The position numbers and the translations under genes are program-made. A stretch of DNA of 36,842 bases from Lewinellaceae bacterium. GTDB lineage: Bacteria; Bacteroidota; Bacteroidia; Chitinophagales; Saprospiraceae. The notes beneath the pieces were generated by a model, which worked only from the letters and a program-made list of their open reading frames with translations, ran no database searches and was not told where the DNA came from. Shown in pieces: positions 21,901 through 30,136 of the stretch (within the stretch, counting starts at the first letter, position 1; every line of letters starts with the position of its first letter). The stretch is taken from assembly GCA_020636445.1 (NCBI GenBank), contig JACJXV010000038.1, positions 1 through 36,842 of the forward strand, given 5' to 3'.

Positions 21901-24219
21901 TTAATACGGCGCGGGCAACGCAGGCACTTCTCCTATCCGGTAGCGGCCACTAACCGACCAGTGGTTACCCCAATACGCGGGAAGCACCATCGGCGGCATG
22001 GTATTTTTCAACGCTGCAGGCCATTCCAGGTACTGCTCATTGGCCTGCAGGTCAAGAATGACGCCAGGCTTGAGATCTACTTGCCAGGCCAACCCGGTGG
22101 GAGCCGGAGCCATCATAGTGATGTAAATGGTACTGTCCCGGTTTACGTCGAGCGGTAGCATACGACCATCTAACCAGAGCGAATCAGCCTGGCGGGCATC
22201 GGCGAGCTTAAACCGCCACCGATTGACTGTTCCATTCGGACTCAGCTGACCGGTTATCCGGCGGTTGCCATTGCCGAGGAGGGTGTCGGCGGTAATTTGC
22301 AGTGTTGCCGGGGCGTAATTGATCGCCGTAGCAACTTGCGCGGGCCGGGTAAAGGCATTCCCAAAGTAGAGCCCCGAGAGGTCCGTGGGTTGGGCCTCAG
22401 CTAATCGATCACGATCCCAAGGCATTACCTCCTTTTGGTAGGTGTACCAGTAGGCTTTGCCACTGTCGGTGTCGAGGAAATAGGAAAGATCGGAAAACGC
22501 GGGATGCTCAGCGTCGGTGCCGGAGTTTAGGTGTGCCATGAGCAGCAACACTCCGGTGATCCCCAGCGAAACTACGGGGAGTACTGAACGGCGGCGGGCG
22601 TTTAATACCCCGAGGAGTGGCCACAGGAAGATGAGTTGCAAAGTCCACATAACCGTTGCCCCAAAAGGCATGGGTAGCCCAAAGGCCAGGTAAAACAGGA
22701 AGCCGTTAAGCGGCCAAAGCAGGACGGTAGGGATTAAGCCCAGGGTCAGCAGCAGGAAATAGCCCGGTGCGTTTTTGTCCGCTACCCAGCCACTTAGTGC
22801 GTGCAAGAGCTGCGCAAGTAACAACCCTGTAAAAGGGATGGCGAGCAGATAGGCTCCCGAAGGCAGGGTATATACCAATACTTCTGCCAGGAAGCCGAGC
22901 AGGACGGTTGCCCCCAATAAAAGTGCCTCGCGGCTTATTTTTCGGTCCAACACACCCAGCGTTAACCAGCCAACCAGGGGAAGCAGGGTAACCAGGGCAG
23001 CGACATAGTAATTGACATTGTAAAACCCGGAGAGGTAATACGCTTGATAATGCGGGTAAGCAATCCCCACCCCCATGACCAGCAGCCAGTGCAGGCCTAC
23101 GGCTAATACCAGTGTTAACAGTACGGAAAGGGCACCTACGGCAACTCCGCCAGCGGATATCCGCCGGGTACGGACCAGCATCAGATAGAGTAATAACAGC
23201 AGGAATAAGCGATTGACCCATTGCAGTCCGGCAGCACCCCGGGGGCCGTAATGGACCATGTGTTGCCCGAAAGCATTAAAAAAGGTACGATCCGGGGCTT
23301 CGGCATATTCCACTTGCTTTTGGGCAAAATGGCGGGTGAGTGCCAGCAGGTTACTGCCATGGTGCTGCAAGCTGCGCAGGTCGAGGTTCTCGGGAGTGTC
23401 GGTCGCCGCGTGATAGTTGCGGTAGCCATTCAAGAGGGCGGCATTGATGCCGGGGATTCCCGCTTCACGAAAAGGCGTGAAGTCCGTTCCGTTGGGCATG
23501 CGCTTATAGATTTCAAAGGCCAGGGAGTTTCCCATGGGGAAAGGTGCTGCCTGCGCCCACTGTTCAATCAGCCAGCCGTTGTTGCTGCTAAATTCGAAAC
23601 TCAGGCTTGGCCCCTGGTTGCCGCGGGCTTCCAGGTTTAGTAATAGTGCAATGCTATCTATCCAGGGGTGCTCGCGGATGAAGCCTTCAGCCCCAAGCAA
23701 GCCCATTTCTTCCTGGTCGGAAATGAGTACGAGCAACGTACGGTCAAGGCTTTCACCTTGCAGCGCCCGCAACGTTTCGAGAATAGCGGCAACCCCTGCC
23801 CCGTCATCGGCAGCTCCCGGGGTGTTGACCTGAGAATCATAATGGGAAAGCAGGAGTATCGCTGGCAGACTGGGATCACTACCCGGCCGGCGGGCTAAGA
23901 TATTGCGAACCCGGCTGAGGCGATAGTTATTATTCCACTGATCAACCACCGTGGTTTTCTGAACGGCCGTATCGAGCCCCAGACTAGCAAACGTTTCCAG
24001 TAAATAATCACCTACCTGCTGATGGGCGGGTGTGCCTCCGGTATGCGGTTCGGCGGCAATAACCTTGAGATAACGCAAGGCTCGCTCGGCAGAAAAGGAT
24101 GCTGTTGGGGTAGTATCGGGAACAACCGCCGGGGGAGTACTTTGCCGGATATTGAGAAACGCAAGAATAACAAGTAGGAGCAACCCACTGTAAGTCGGGA
24201 TAGACTGGCGCATAGGCAT
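21901..24219 (-). CDS. M28-family metallopeptidase fused to a multi-pass membrane domain
   Basis: Predicted membrane-bound aminopeptidase-like enzyme of 772 residues. After an N-terminal hydrophobic segment (about 11-24), an M28 zinc-peptidase domain spans about 45-300. Expected di-zinc ligands and catalytic residues are visible: His126 in LLSHYDS, Asp138 in GAADDGAG, Glu170-Glu171 in DQEEMG, Glu197 in NLEARG and His270 in NYHAATDTPENLD. A block of about nine membrane segments (about 325-560) and a C-terminal soluble domain of about 200 residues follow. This resembles the FXNA/ERMP1 arrangement. The peptidase domain would face the periplasm. The start may be the first ATG or the one two codons later. 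Confidence 0.88.
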   Translation of the reverse strand: MPMRQSIPTYSGLLLLVILAFLNIRQSTPPAVVPDTTPTASFSAERALRYLKVIAAEPHTGGTPAHQQVGDYLLETFASLGLDTAVQKTTVVDQWNNNYRLSRVRNILARRPGSDPSLPAILLLSHYDSQVNTPGAADDGAGVAAILETLRALQGESLDRTLLVLISDQEEMGLLGAEGFIREHPWIDSIALLLNLEARGNQGPSLSFEFSSNNGWLIEQWAQAAPFPMGNSLAFEIYKRMPNGTDFTPFREAGIPGINAALLNGYRNYHAATDTPENLDLRSLQHHGSNLLALTRHFAQKQVEYAEAPDRTFFNAFGQHMVHYGPRGAAGLQWVNRLFLLLLLYLMLVRTRRISAGGVAVGALSVLLTLVLAVGLHWLLVMGVGIAYPHYQAYYLSGFYNVNYYVAALVTLLPLVGWLTLGVLDRKISREALLLGATVLLGFLAEVLVYTLPSGAYLLAIPFTGLLLAQLLHALSGWVADKNAPGYFLLLTLGLIPTVLLWPLNGFLFYLAFGLPMPFGATVMWTLQLIFLWPLLGVLNARRRSVLPVVSLGITGVLLLMAHLNSGTDAEHPAFSDLSYFLDTDSGKAYWYTYQKEVMPWDRDRLAEAQPTDLSGLYFGNAFTRPAQVATAINYAPATLQITADTLLGNGNRRITGQLSPNGTVNRWRFKLADARQADSLWLDGRMLPLDVNRDSTIYITMMAPAPTGLAWQVDLKPGVILDLQANEQYLEWPAALKNTMPPMVLPAYWGNHWSVSGRYRIGEVPALPAPY

Positions 24220-24331
24220 TTTGGTTCAGGTGAATCTAAAATACGATTATCTGGCAACTATCCCGAACGCTGGATGGTTTCGTTAGGAATTACAGTGAGA
24301 AACTGGTTTCAGCATGCTGAACAATCTATGC

Positions 24332-24339
24332 TATCTTTG
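24332..24339 (+). promoter_or_regulatory. candidate -7 box for the EamA transporter gene
   Basis: TATCTTTG matches TAnnTTTG, about 37 bases before the ATG at 24376. The upstream half of the promoter is not clear. Confidence 0.45.
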
Positions 24340-24375
24340 TCGATAATAAACGAATAAGGGAAGATCTTACAGCCC

Positions 24376-25314
24376 ATGAGAGTACTGGAGCGTTTCCACC
24401 TGGAGGTTGACCGGCAGCAGTTGCTTGCCGCGGCACTGGTATTGCTGGGTGCGGTATTGTTTTCCGCGAAGGCCATCGTTGTGAAATTAGCTTACCACTA
24501 CCCGGTAGATAGCATTTCCTTATTGGCCTTACGCATGCTCTTTGCCCTGCCCTTCTACCTGGCGATGGCTGGCTGGGTGCGCTTCCGCCGCAAGCAACTA
24601 CTGCAGGAAAACCCCGTGCGGAGCCGCGATTGGGTCTGGATTGCTTTGTATGGCCTGGCAGGATACTACCTGGCTAGTCTTTTTGATTTTCTGGGTCTGC
24701 AGTACATTACCGCGGGACTGGAACGCTTGATTTTGTTTTTGTACCCGACGTTGGTTTTGGTGCTCTCTGCCTTATTCCTGCGGCAGCGCATTTTGCGCAC
24801 CCAACTTATCGCGCTGGTGATCACCTATTCCGGGATTTTCATCGCGTTTCTGGATCCGGATGTCTGGGTGCACAGCGAGCACTTGTGGTTAGGAGCCGGC
24901 CTGATTTTTCTTTGCTCCCTGACCTACGCCATCTACCTGATGGGAAGCGGCACCTTGATTCCGCGATTAGGCACCCTGCGCTATACATCCCTGGCAATGA
25001 GTATCGCCTGCGTCGGCGTACTTACACATCATGGCATTGTGCTGCATTTCCGTTTGTTTCATTTTCCTGCCGAGGTATACTACCTGGCTTTGTTCATGGC
25101 TGTTTTCTCCACGGTATTACCTACGTTTTTGATTGGGGAGGGCATTCGGGTAATTGGTGCCAGCAATACCTCTATTCTGGGGAGTATCGGTCCGGTCGCC
25201 ACGATTGTTATGGCTTATTTTGTCCTGGGGGAATCGTTTGGCTGGTGGCAGTTGCTGGGTACGGTGGTGGTTACCGGGGGGGTGATGTACATCAGTCTGG
25301 TTAAGCCGCGGTAG
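24376..25314 (+). CDS. EamA/DMT-family transporter
   Basis: Inner-membrane protein of 312 residues with about ten hydrophobic segments arranged as two EamA repeats. The first spans about residues 20-155 and ends GIFIAFLDPDVW; the second spans about 170-305 and contains SILGSIGPVATIVMAYFVLGE. The drug/metabolite transporter superfamily includes amino-acid and purine exporters, and the substrate cannot be predicted. The SIGPVATIVMAYFVLGE signature in the ninth and tenth helices is typical. It diverges from the M28 peptidase gene across about 155 bases. Confidence 0.9.
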   Translation: MRVLERFHLEVDRQQLLAAALVLLGAVLFSAKAIVVKLAYHYPVDSISLLALRMLFALPFYLAMAGWVRFRRKQLLQENPVRSRDWVWIALYGLAGYYLASLFDFLGLQYITAGLERLILFLYPTLVLVLSALFLRQRILRTQLIALVITYSGIFIAFLDPDVWVHSEHLWLGAGLIFLCSLTYAIYLMGSGTLIPRLGTLRYTSLAMSIACVGVLTHHGIVLHFRLFHFPAEVYYLALFMAVFSTVLPTFLIGEGIRVIGASNTSILGSIGPVATIVMAYFVLGESFGWWQLLGTVVVTGGVMYISLVKPR

Positions 25315-26054
25315 ATCCCTTTGGGCAATTGGCACCAATTAAGCCCGGAATAGCGTTAAGTAATGGATCATTATTATGTATAAGCTTTGTTCAGTGCAAT
25401 TTTGGGGTTCAACAAGGCAAAAAACGTAGGCGACGCAGCGCGTCGGCGAGGCTTTTTAACGAAGTGGAAGCCCAAAAGGGCCTGAAATAAGGTATAGATA
25501 ATATTGAATTAGGGTTGTACGAAAGGTGTTCTTAAGCCTTGATAATTATAAAGGTAGGAGCTTTCAGTCCTTAACTGAATCTAAAAAGGAACGACCTTCA
25601 TGATACGAAGTGTTAGGAGAGGAAAATCCTTTTCGGCCTTAAGCGGCAGGGCGTTAAAAAATGGATCGGCCCTTAAGAGGTACCGTCCTGCGAACGCAGC
25701 GGCCGCCGGAAAACTGTTTGAGCCGAAGCGGATGTTTGGGAGAACACCCTATGGCCAGTAATCACTATGGGTTAAGTGAAATCATCTGGGCAGGGCGAGT
25801 TTTTTTCCGGCAGCGGAGTGCCCAAACAGATATCCCTTCCTAAGGACTCAGATCTACCTTTAATCGCCGGTCCATTTTAGCCCTGGCGCTTCCGGCCTTG
25901 ACTTTTTTGCTCCTTTTTTTGTCAAGAAAAAAAGGAGAAGCATTGTTGTAGATCACAAGTTTGACTACAGAAAATTGATTACCAATGTGTTTAGAGAGTT
26001 TTCGTGCACTCATGATATTGAATCATTACTTAATAGAGAAAACGCAGTAGGCAG
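25315..26054. other. 740-base gene-free region of repeats and hairpins
   Basis: No convincing protein. Visible are a CGACGC/GCGTCG hairpin near 25431-25446 and AATTAGGGTTGTACGA (25507-25522), an exact complement of 3764-3779. Paired CTGTTTG (25714-25720) and CAAACAG (25823-25829) bracket a second pair, GTTTGGG/CCCAAAC. The last is an 11-bp T/A-rich hairpin at 25910-25937. A 60-codon frame at 25661-25843 crosses these elements and looks non-coding. The whole looks like layered repeat debris, though a structured RNA is not excluded. Confidence 0.6.
25910..25937. repeat. CTCCTTTTTTT / AAAAAAAGGAG hairpin
   Basis: Perfect 11-bp inverted repeat with a GTCAAG loop, preceded by TTGACTTTTTTG. Motifs of the type TTGACTTTTTTGCTCC..GTCAAG are common intergenic repeats in Bacteroidota (recalled, not searched). 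Confidence 0.65.
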
Positions 26055-28031
26055 ATGGTTAAATGGCTTTGCATTGGCTTGTTTTGTTGTGTGCTTCCCC
26101 TTTGGGGCATAGCCCAACCGCTGGATCCCGCCGGATTACCGAAAAAGGCGGCCCGGTCGTGGGAAAAAGCGCGGGAAGCTGTGAACCAGCAGGCCTATGG
26201 CGAAGCGCTTCAGGCGTTGGATGAGCTGCTAGTTGGCGCGCCCCAGTTTCCGGATGGCTGGGCGCTGAAAGCAGATATTCTGCATGACCAGGGGAAGTAT
26301 GTGGAATCGGTAGCCGCCTATGATCAGGCGTTTACTATTGATCCGGGCTATGATCCCCGCGTCTATTACCGGCAGGCCCTGGCCTTGTCGCGGGCCGGTG
26401 AATACGATCGGGCAATTACTGCCTTGGAAACATATCTTTCCCGGGTGAAACCCAATGCACAGCAACGGCAACGTGCCGAGCGCAACCTGGCGGATATCCG
26501 GTTTACGCAGGAAGCCGTTAAGCATCCGGTTCCCTTTCAGCCGGAGCGCCTCGGGGCGGCCATTAACACCGCTGCAGCCGAATACCTTCCTGCGTTTACG
26601 GCGGATGAAAACCTCCTGATCTTTACCCGGGTGGTAAACGGACAGGAAGATTTCTACTTTTCACGCCGCCAGGAGGATGGCTCCTGGGCCGTCGCCCAAC
26701 CCCTGGAAGCATTGAATTCCACGGTAAATGAGGGAGCCCATGCTATTGCCGCTGATGGCCGGATGCTGGTATTTACAGCCTGTAACCAACGCGGCGGATT
26801 AGGCAGTTGCGATTTGTACATCGCTTTTCGGGAGGGCAATGGCTGGTCGCAGCCCCGAAATATGGGTGCACCGGTCAATACCGCCGGGTGGGAATCTCAG
26901 CCTAGTCTGGCGGCCGATGGCCGCCGGATCCTGTTTGCCGCCAAACGCAATGACGGGCTGGGGGGAAGTGATTTATGGGAAACGGTTTGGCAGGGTGAAA
27001 AGGGCTGGAGTGCGCCCCGCAACCTGGGAGCTGTCATCAACACCCCGGAGGACGAACAAGCTCCTTTTCTGCATCCCGATGGCCGCACCTTGTATTTTAT
27101 GTCCAACGGACATCCGGGGCTGGGGGGATTTGACCTTTATGTGAGCCGGTTGGATAGTGCCGGACAGTGGGGAAAGCCGGTTAACCTGGGCTATCCCATC
27201 AACACCGCAGCCAATGAGGGGGCCCTGACGGTCAGTCGCGATGGCCAGACGGCCTACTTCGCTACCGATAACCCTGATCCGCTGGCCGGGCCTGTCACGG
27301 TAAACCTCGGGGAGAAGCGCTGGACCACCGATATATTCCAGTTTCCGCTGTATGCAGCAGCGCAACCCACGCCGGTAACCTATGCCCGCGGGAAAGTGCT
27401 CGATGAAGTTACACGCAAACCCCTGGCGGCGATCGTTGAAATTACGGACCTGGGTACTCAGCAGTTGTTCTACCGCGACCGTGCCGATGAGAACGGAGAG
27501 TTTCTGGTGTGTTTACCTGCGGGAAATAATTACGCGCTGAATATCCAACAGCCGGGCTATCTGTTCTATTCTGACAATTTTGCCCTGGAGCAAGGCTATG
27601 ACCTGGAGCGGCCTTTTTTATTGACGGCGCTTCTGCAGCCCTTGCCCCCGGCTTCAGCGACACCCACCACGACCGCTGCGAAACCGGCAGGGAAGCCTGT
27701 TATCCTGCGCAACGTATTTTTTGCCACCAACTCGGCAACCCTGGACCCCGCTTCAACCGATGAGCTAAACCGGCTGGCCCAGCTGTTGCGTGAGCAGCCT
27801 CAACTGCGTATTCAACTCAATGGCCATACCGATGATGTGGGCAGTGAAAGTGATAATCAGGTTTTGTCGGAGGCTCGCGCCCGGGCCGTTATGCAGTACC
27901 TGGTCAATGCCGGGATAGCGGCTAACCGCCTGCAGGCTCGCGGCTTTGGGGAGAGCCTGCCCATTGCGCCCAATGACACGCCCGAAGGTCGCCGCCAGAA
28001 CCGCCGCACGGAATTTGTGGTGCTGGAGTGA
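26055..28031 (+). CDS. PorE-like envelope protein: TPR, PD40 propeller, CRD and OmpA domains
   Basis: Secreted envelope protein of 658 residues. Domains in order: signal peptide (about 1-21, GIAQ), TPR repeats (about 35-150), and a PD40/WD40-like beta-propeller (about 165-420) with repeated DGRxLxFxSN-type blades. These are followed by a carboxypeptidase-regulatory-like domain (about 445-520, ARGKVLDEVTRKPLAAIVE) and a C-terminal OmpA domain (about 550-658) with the peptidoglycan-binding LNGHTDDVGSESDNQVLSEARA and RQNRRTEF motifs. This is the layout of PorE, which anchors the type IX secretion machine to peptidoglycan. Paralogues with the same layout are common, so the T9SS role is inference. 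Unlike PorE it shows no clear lipobox. Confidence 0.85.
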   Translation: MVKWLCIGLFCCVLPLWGIAQPLDPAGLPKKAARSWEKAREAVNQQAYGEALQALDELLVGAPQFPDGWALKADILHDQGKYVESVAAYDQAFTIDPGYDPRVYYRQALALSRAGEYDRAITALETYLSRVKPNAQQRQRAERNLADIRFTQEAVKHPVPFQPERLGAAINTAAAEYLPAFTADENLLIFTRVVNGQEDFYFSRRQEDGSWAVAQPLEALNSTVNEGAHAIAADGRMLVFTACNQRGGLGSCDLYIAFREGNGWSQPRNMGAPVNTAGWESQPSLAADGRRILFAAKRNDGLGGSDLWETVWQGEKGWSAPRNLGAVINTPEDEQAPFLHPDGRTLYFMSNGHPGLGGFDLYVSRLDSAGQWGKPVNLGYPINTAANEGALTVSRDGQTAYFATDNPDPLAGPVTVNLGEKRWTTDIFQFPLYAAAQPTPVTYARGKVLDEVTRKPLAAIVEITDLGTQQLFYRDRADENGEFLVCLPAGNNYALNIQQPGYLFYSDNFALEQGYDLERPFLLTALLQPLPPASATPTTTAAKPAGKPVILRNVFFATNSATLDPASTDELNRLAQLLREQPQLRIQLNGHTDDVGSESDNQVLSEARARAVMQYLVNAGIAANRLQARGFGESLPIAPNDTPEGRRQNRRTEFVVLE

Positions 28032-28068
28032 CAAACTAAGCAAGCTCCCCCTTTAAAACACCTCCGGG

Positions 28069-28605
28069 TTATACCCTCACGTAATGCAACTGCACCAGAC
28101 CGGAAGCAAACTGTTTGGCAGGCATCGCCTGAATATTGATCCGCGGGACCCCTCCTTTAAAGAGCCGCTTACCGTCGCCCAGAATAATAGGAATAACGGA
28201 AATGATATATTCGTCAATCAGGTTCTTTTCCATTAATAGCTTGACGATTTCGCCGCCGCCATCACAATAAATGTCTTTCCCTTCCTCCTGCTTCAGCCGG
28301 TGGATTAATTCTGCCAGGTCGCCACTGTAAAAGGTAACCCCATTTTCCGCTTCGCGCGGTTCACGGGTAATGATATAGCACGTATGGTGCCCGGCGTGCG
28401 GAAAAACACCCCCCGTAAGCTGGAGAACAACGTCGTAGGTTCTTCGCCCGACGATGTAGGTATCCACGCGATCATTCAAGGCCGTATAGCCATAATCTTC
28501 GCCAGCTTGCTCCACCAGGGAAAGCCAGGATAAGTCATCATCCGGCGTGGCGATAAATCCGTCGAGACTCATGCTGATGTAGAGGATAAGTTTACGGTTG
28601 GGCAT
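28069..28605 (-). CDS. dihydrofolate-reductase-like / RibD C-terminal domain protein
   Basis: Reductase-fold protein of 178 residues in the DHFR/RibD-C family. Visible signatures are the start NRKLILYISMSLDGFIA, DTYIVGRRTYDVV and the NADPH-site KDIYCDGGGEIVKLLMEKNLIDEY, with the closing IPIILGDGKRLFKGG. These proteins are usually not the folate enzyme itself, and the substrate is unknown. The frame is open for 27 further codons to 28686, but the family start is the ATG at 28603-28605. It converges on the PorE-like gene. The IS256 element lies 96 bases upstream of its start and may alter its promoter. Confidence 0.85.
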   Translation of the reverse strand: MPNRKLILYISMSLDGFIATPDDDLSWLSLVEQAGEDYGYTALNDRVDTYIVGRRTYDVVLQLTGGVFPHAGHHTCYIITREPREAENGVTFYSGDLAELIHRLKQEEGKDIYCDGGGEIVKLLMEKNLIDEYIISVIPIILGDGKRLFKGGVPRINIQAMPAKQFASGLVQLHYVRV

Positions 28606-28755
28606 GGGTTGAGGGTGTAGGTGAATTTCCGGTTTGCTAGCGTTGAAGATAACGATTTTGAACTGTAATTGCGGCGGAGCAGGCACAGGCCATTATTATT
28701 TGAGACTGTTCATTAAAGTGTGTCTGCTTATCTTACCAAAACAGACACAACCATC

Positions 28756-30009
28756 ATGACAAAGAGAAAGCAGAAAGAGACGCTGGCCGACTTGATCCCG
28801 GACGCGGAGCTACGCGAACGCATGGTAGCGCACCTGTATTCCAAGCAGCCCCTACTAAGCGAAGGTAGCGTTTTTAGCGAATTGCTACAGAAGCTGATCA
28901 ATAAGATGCTGGAAGGGGAGGTAGAAGATTTTCTGGATGAAGAACGGGCCTCGGAGCGCACCAATAAGCGCAATGGCTATACGTCCAAGCAGGTGAACTC
29001 TTCGGTCGGACCGCTGTCGATTCGCACGCCGCGGGACCGCAACGCGGACTTTGAGCCGGATCTGGTCAGCAAGGGGCAACGGGAGCTGTCCAGCGGAGTA
29101 GACGAACAGATTATCGCCTTGTACGCCCAAGGCAATTCGGTGGAAGATGTCCGACGGCTATTGGCCAAGCTATATGGTTTATCGATTTCGGCCGGAAAGA
29201 TCTCGGCCATTACGGACCAGGTTCTACCTGAGATCCAGGTCTGGCGAACGCGTCGACTGCGCTCCCTATATGCGATAGTGTATCTGGATGCGGTGCATTT
29301 TAAGGTGCGCTACGAAGGCCGTTACGCCAGTCGAGCGTTTTACACGGTTTACGGAATCGATGCGGAGGGCCAACGCGACTTACTGGGGCTGTACATCAAT
29401 GAGAGCGAGGGCGCCAGCCGCTGGGGCCTGGTCCTGGAGGATTTGCGAGAGCGGGGCGTAGAGGATGTTTTGATCTTCTGTACCGATGATTTGGCTGGGT
29501 TTAGCGAGGCTATCTCAGAGGTTTATCCCCTAGCGGTCATCCAGAAGTGTATCGTCCACAAAGTGCGTAGCTCCACCCGCTTTGTCGATGATAAGGACAG
29601 CAAAGCCGTTCGCAAGGATTTACGCGCCATCTACACGGCTAGCTCCCGGGAAGCAGCCAGAAGCGCCATGGACGCCTTTAGCGTGACCTGGGGCGGTAAA
29701 TACAGCCGGCTGGTGGACTCTTGGGAAGAAGACTGGGAGGAGTTGATGGCCTTTCTGGATTACCCTAAGCAGATGCGGCGGATGATCTATACGACCAACC
29801 CCGTCGAAGCCTTGCATCGCATCATCCGCAAGCTCATCAAGGGGAAAGCTGCCTGGGTTTCGGATACGGCACTCATCAAACAGATCTACTTATGCCTGAT
29901 GCACAACGAGCAGTCCTGGAAAAGGAACGCTTTTGGGTGGAAAGCCATCCAAAGAGACCTGCAGAAAATGTACGGCGAGCGCTTCTCCCGGCACCTGATA
30001 GAAAATTGA
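28756..30009 (+). CDS. IS256-family transposase
   Basis: Mutator-type DDE transposase of 417 residues that moves the surrounding element. The catalytic triad is visible: Asp178 in YLDAVHFKV, Asp244 in CTDDLAGFSEAI and Glu351 in TTNPVEALHR. The C-x2-H (Cys265, His268) typical of this family lies between the second Asp and the Glu. The N-terminal region with ERTNKRNGYTSKQV is the usual DNA-binding part. The frame opens at 28720, but the family start fits ATG 28756 (MTKRKQKETL). No frameshift or stop is seen, so it should be active. A large inverted repeat follows the stop. Confidence 0.95.
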   Translation: MTKRKQKETLADLIPDAELRERMVAHLYSKQPLLSEGSVFSELLQKLINKMLEGEVEDFLDEERASERTNKRNGYTSKQVNSSVGPLSIRTPRDRNADFEPDLVSKGQRELSSGVDEQIIALYAQGNSVEDVRRLLAKLYGLSISAGKISAITDQVLPEIQVWRTRRLRSLYAIVYLDAVHFKVRYEGRYASRAFYTVYGIDAEGQRDLLGLYINESEGASRWGLVLEDLRERGVEDVLIFCTDDLAGFSEAISEVYPLAVIQKCIVHKVRSSTRFVDDKDSKAVRKDLRAIYTASSREAARSAMDAFSVTWGGKYSRLVDSWEEDWEELMAFLDYPKQMRRMIYTTNPVEALHRIIRKLIKGKAAWVSDTALIKQIYLCLMHNEQSWKRNAFGWKAIQRDLQKMYGERFSRHLIEN

Positions 30010-30011
30010 GC

Positions 30012-30060
30012 GCGCTTCGCGCCGCTTTCCGGCCTACGGCCTCCAAGCGGCGCGAAGCGC
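30012..30060. terminator. 16-bp inverted repeat after the transposase gene
   Basis: GCGCTTCGCGCCGCTT (30012-30027) pairs perfectly with 30045-30060. The loop contains a GGCC/GGCC mini-hairpin. A second hairpin, GGAAAGC-TAC-GCTTTCC, follows at about 30068-30084. It lies just after the transposase stop inside the IS and probably ends its transcript or blocks read-in. Confidence 0.65.
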
Positions 30061-30136
30061 CTCCCACGGAAAGCTACGCTTTCCAGGAGAGTAAACCATT
30101 TTTTAACCCTAGACACACTTAATTGAACTATCCCTA

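Larger units (their letters stand above)
28702..30134 (+). mobile_element. IS256-family insertion sequence with 8-bp target duplication
   Basis: Complete element of 1433 bp. The 24-bp end at 28702-28725 (GAGACTGTTCATTAAAGTGT...) and the complement of 30111-30134 match at 19 of 24 positions, including the inner eleven bases. The flanks carry an exact 8-bp direct repeat TATTATTT (28694-28701 and 30135-30142), as expected for IS256. Intact ends, an intact transposase and a perfect duplication point to a recent insertion. Confidence 0.92.

Noticed and set aside
25661..25843. 60-codon plus-strand frame in the long gene-free region
   Set aside because: Its sequence overlaps nested inverted repeats, has no good ribosome-binding site and resembles no family I know.
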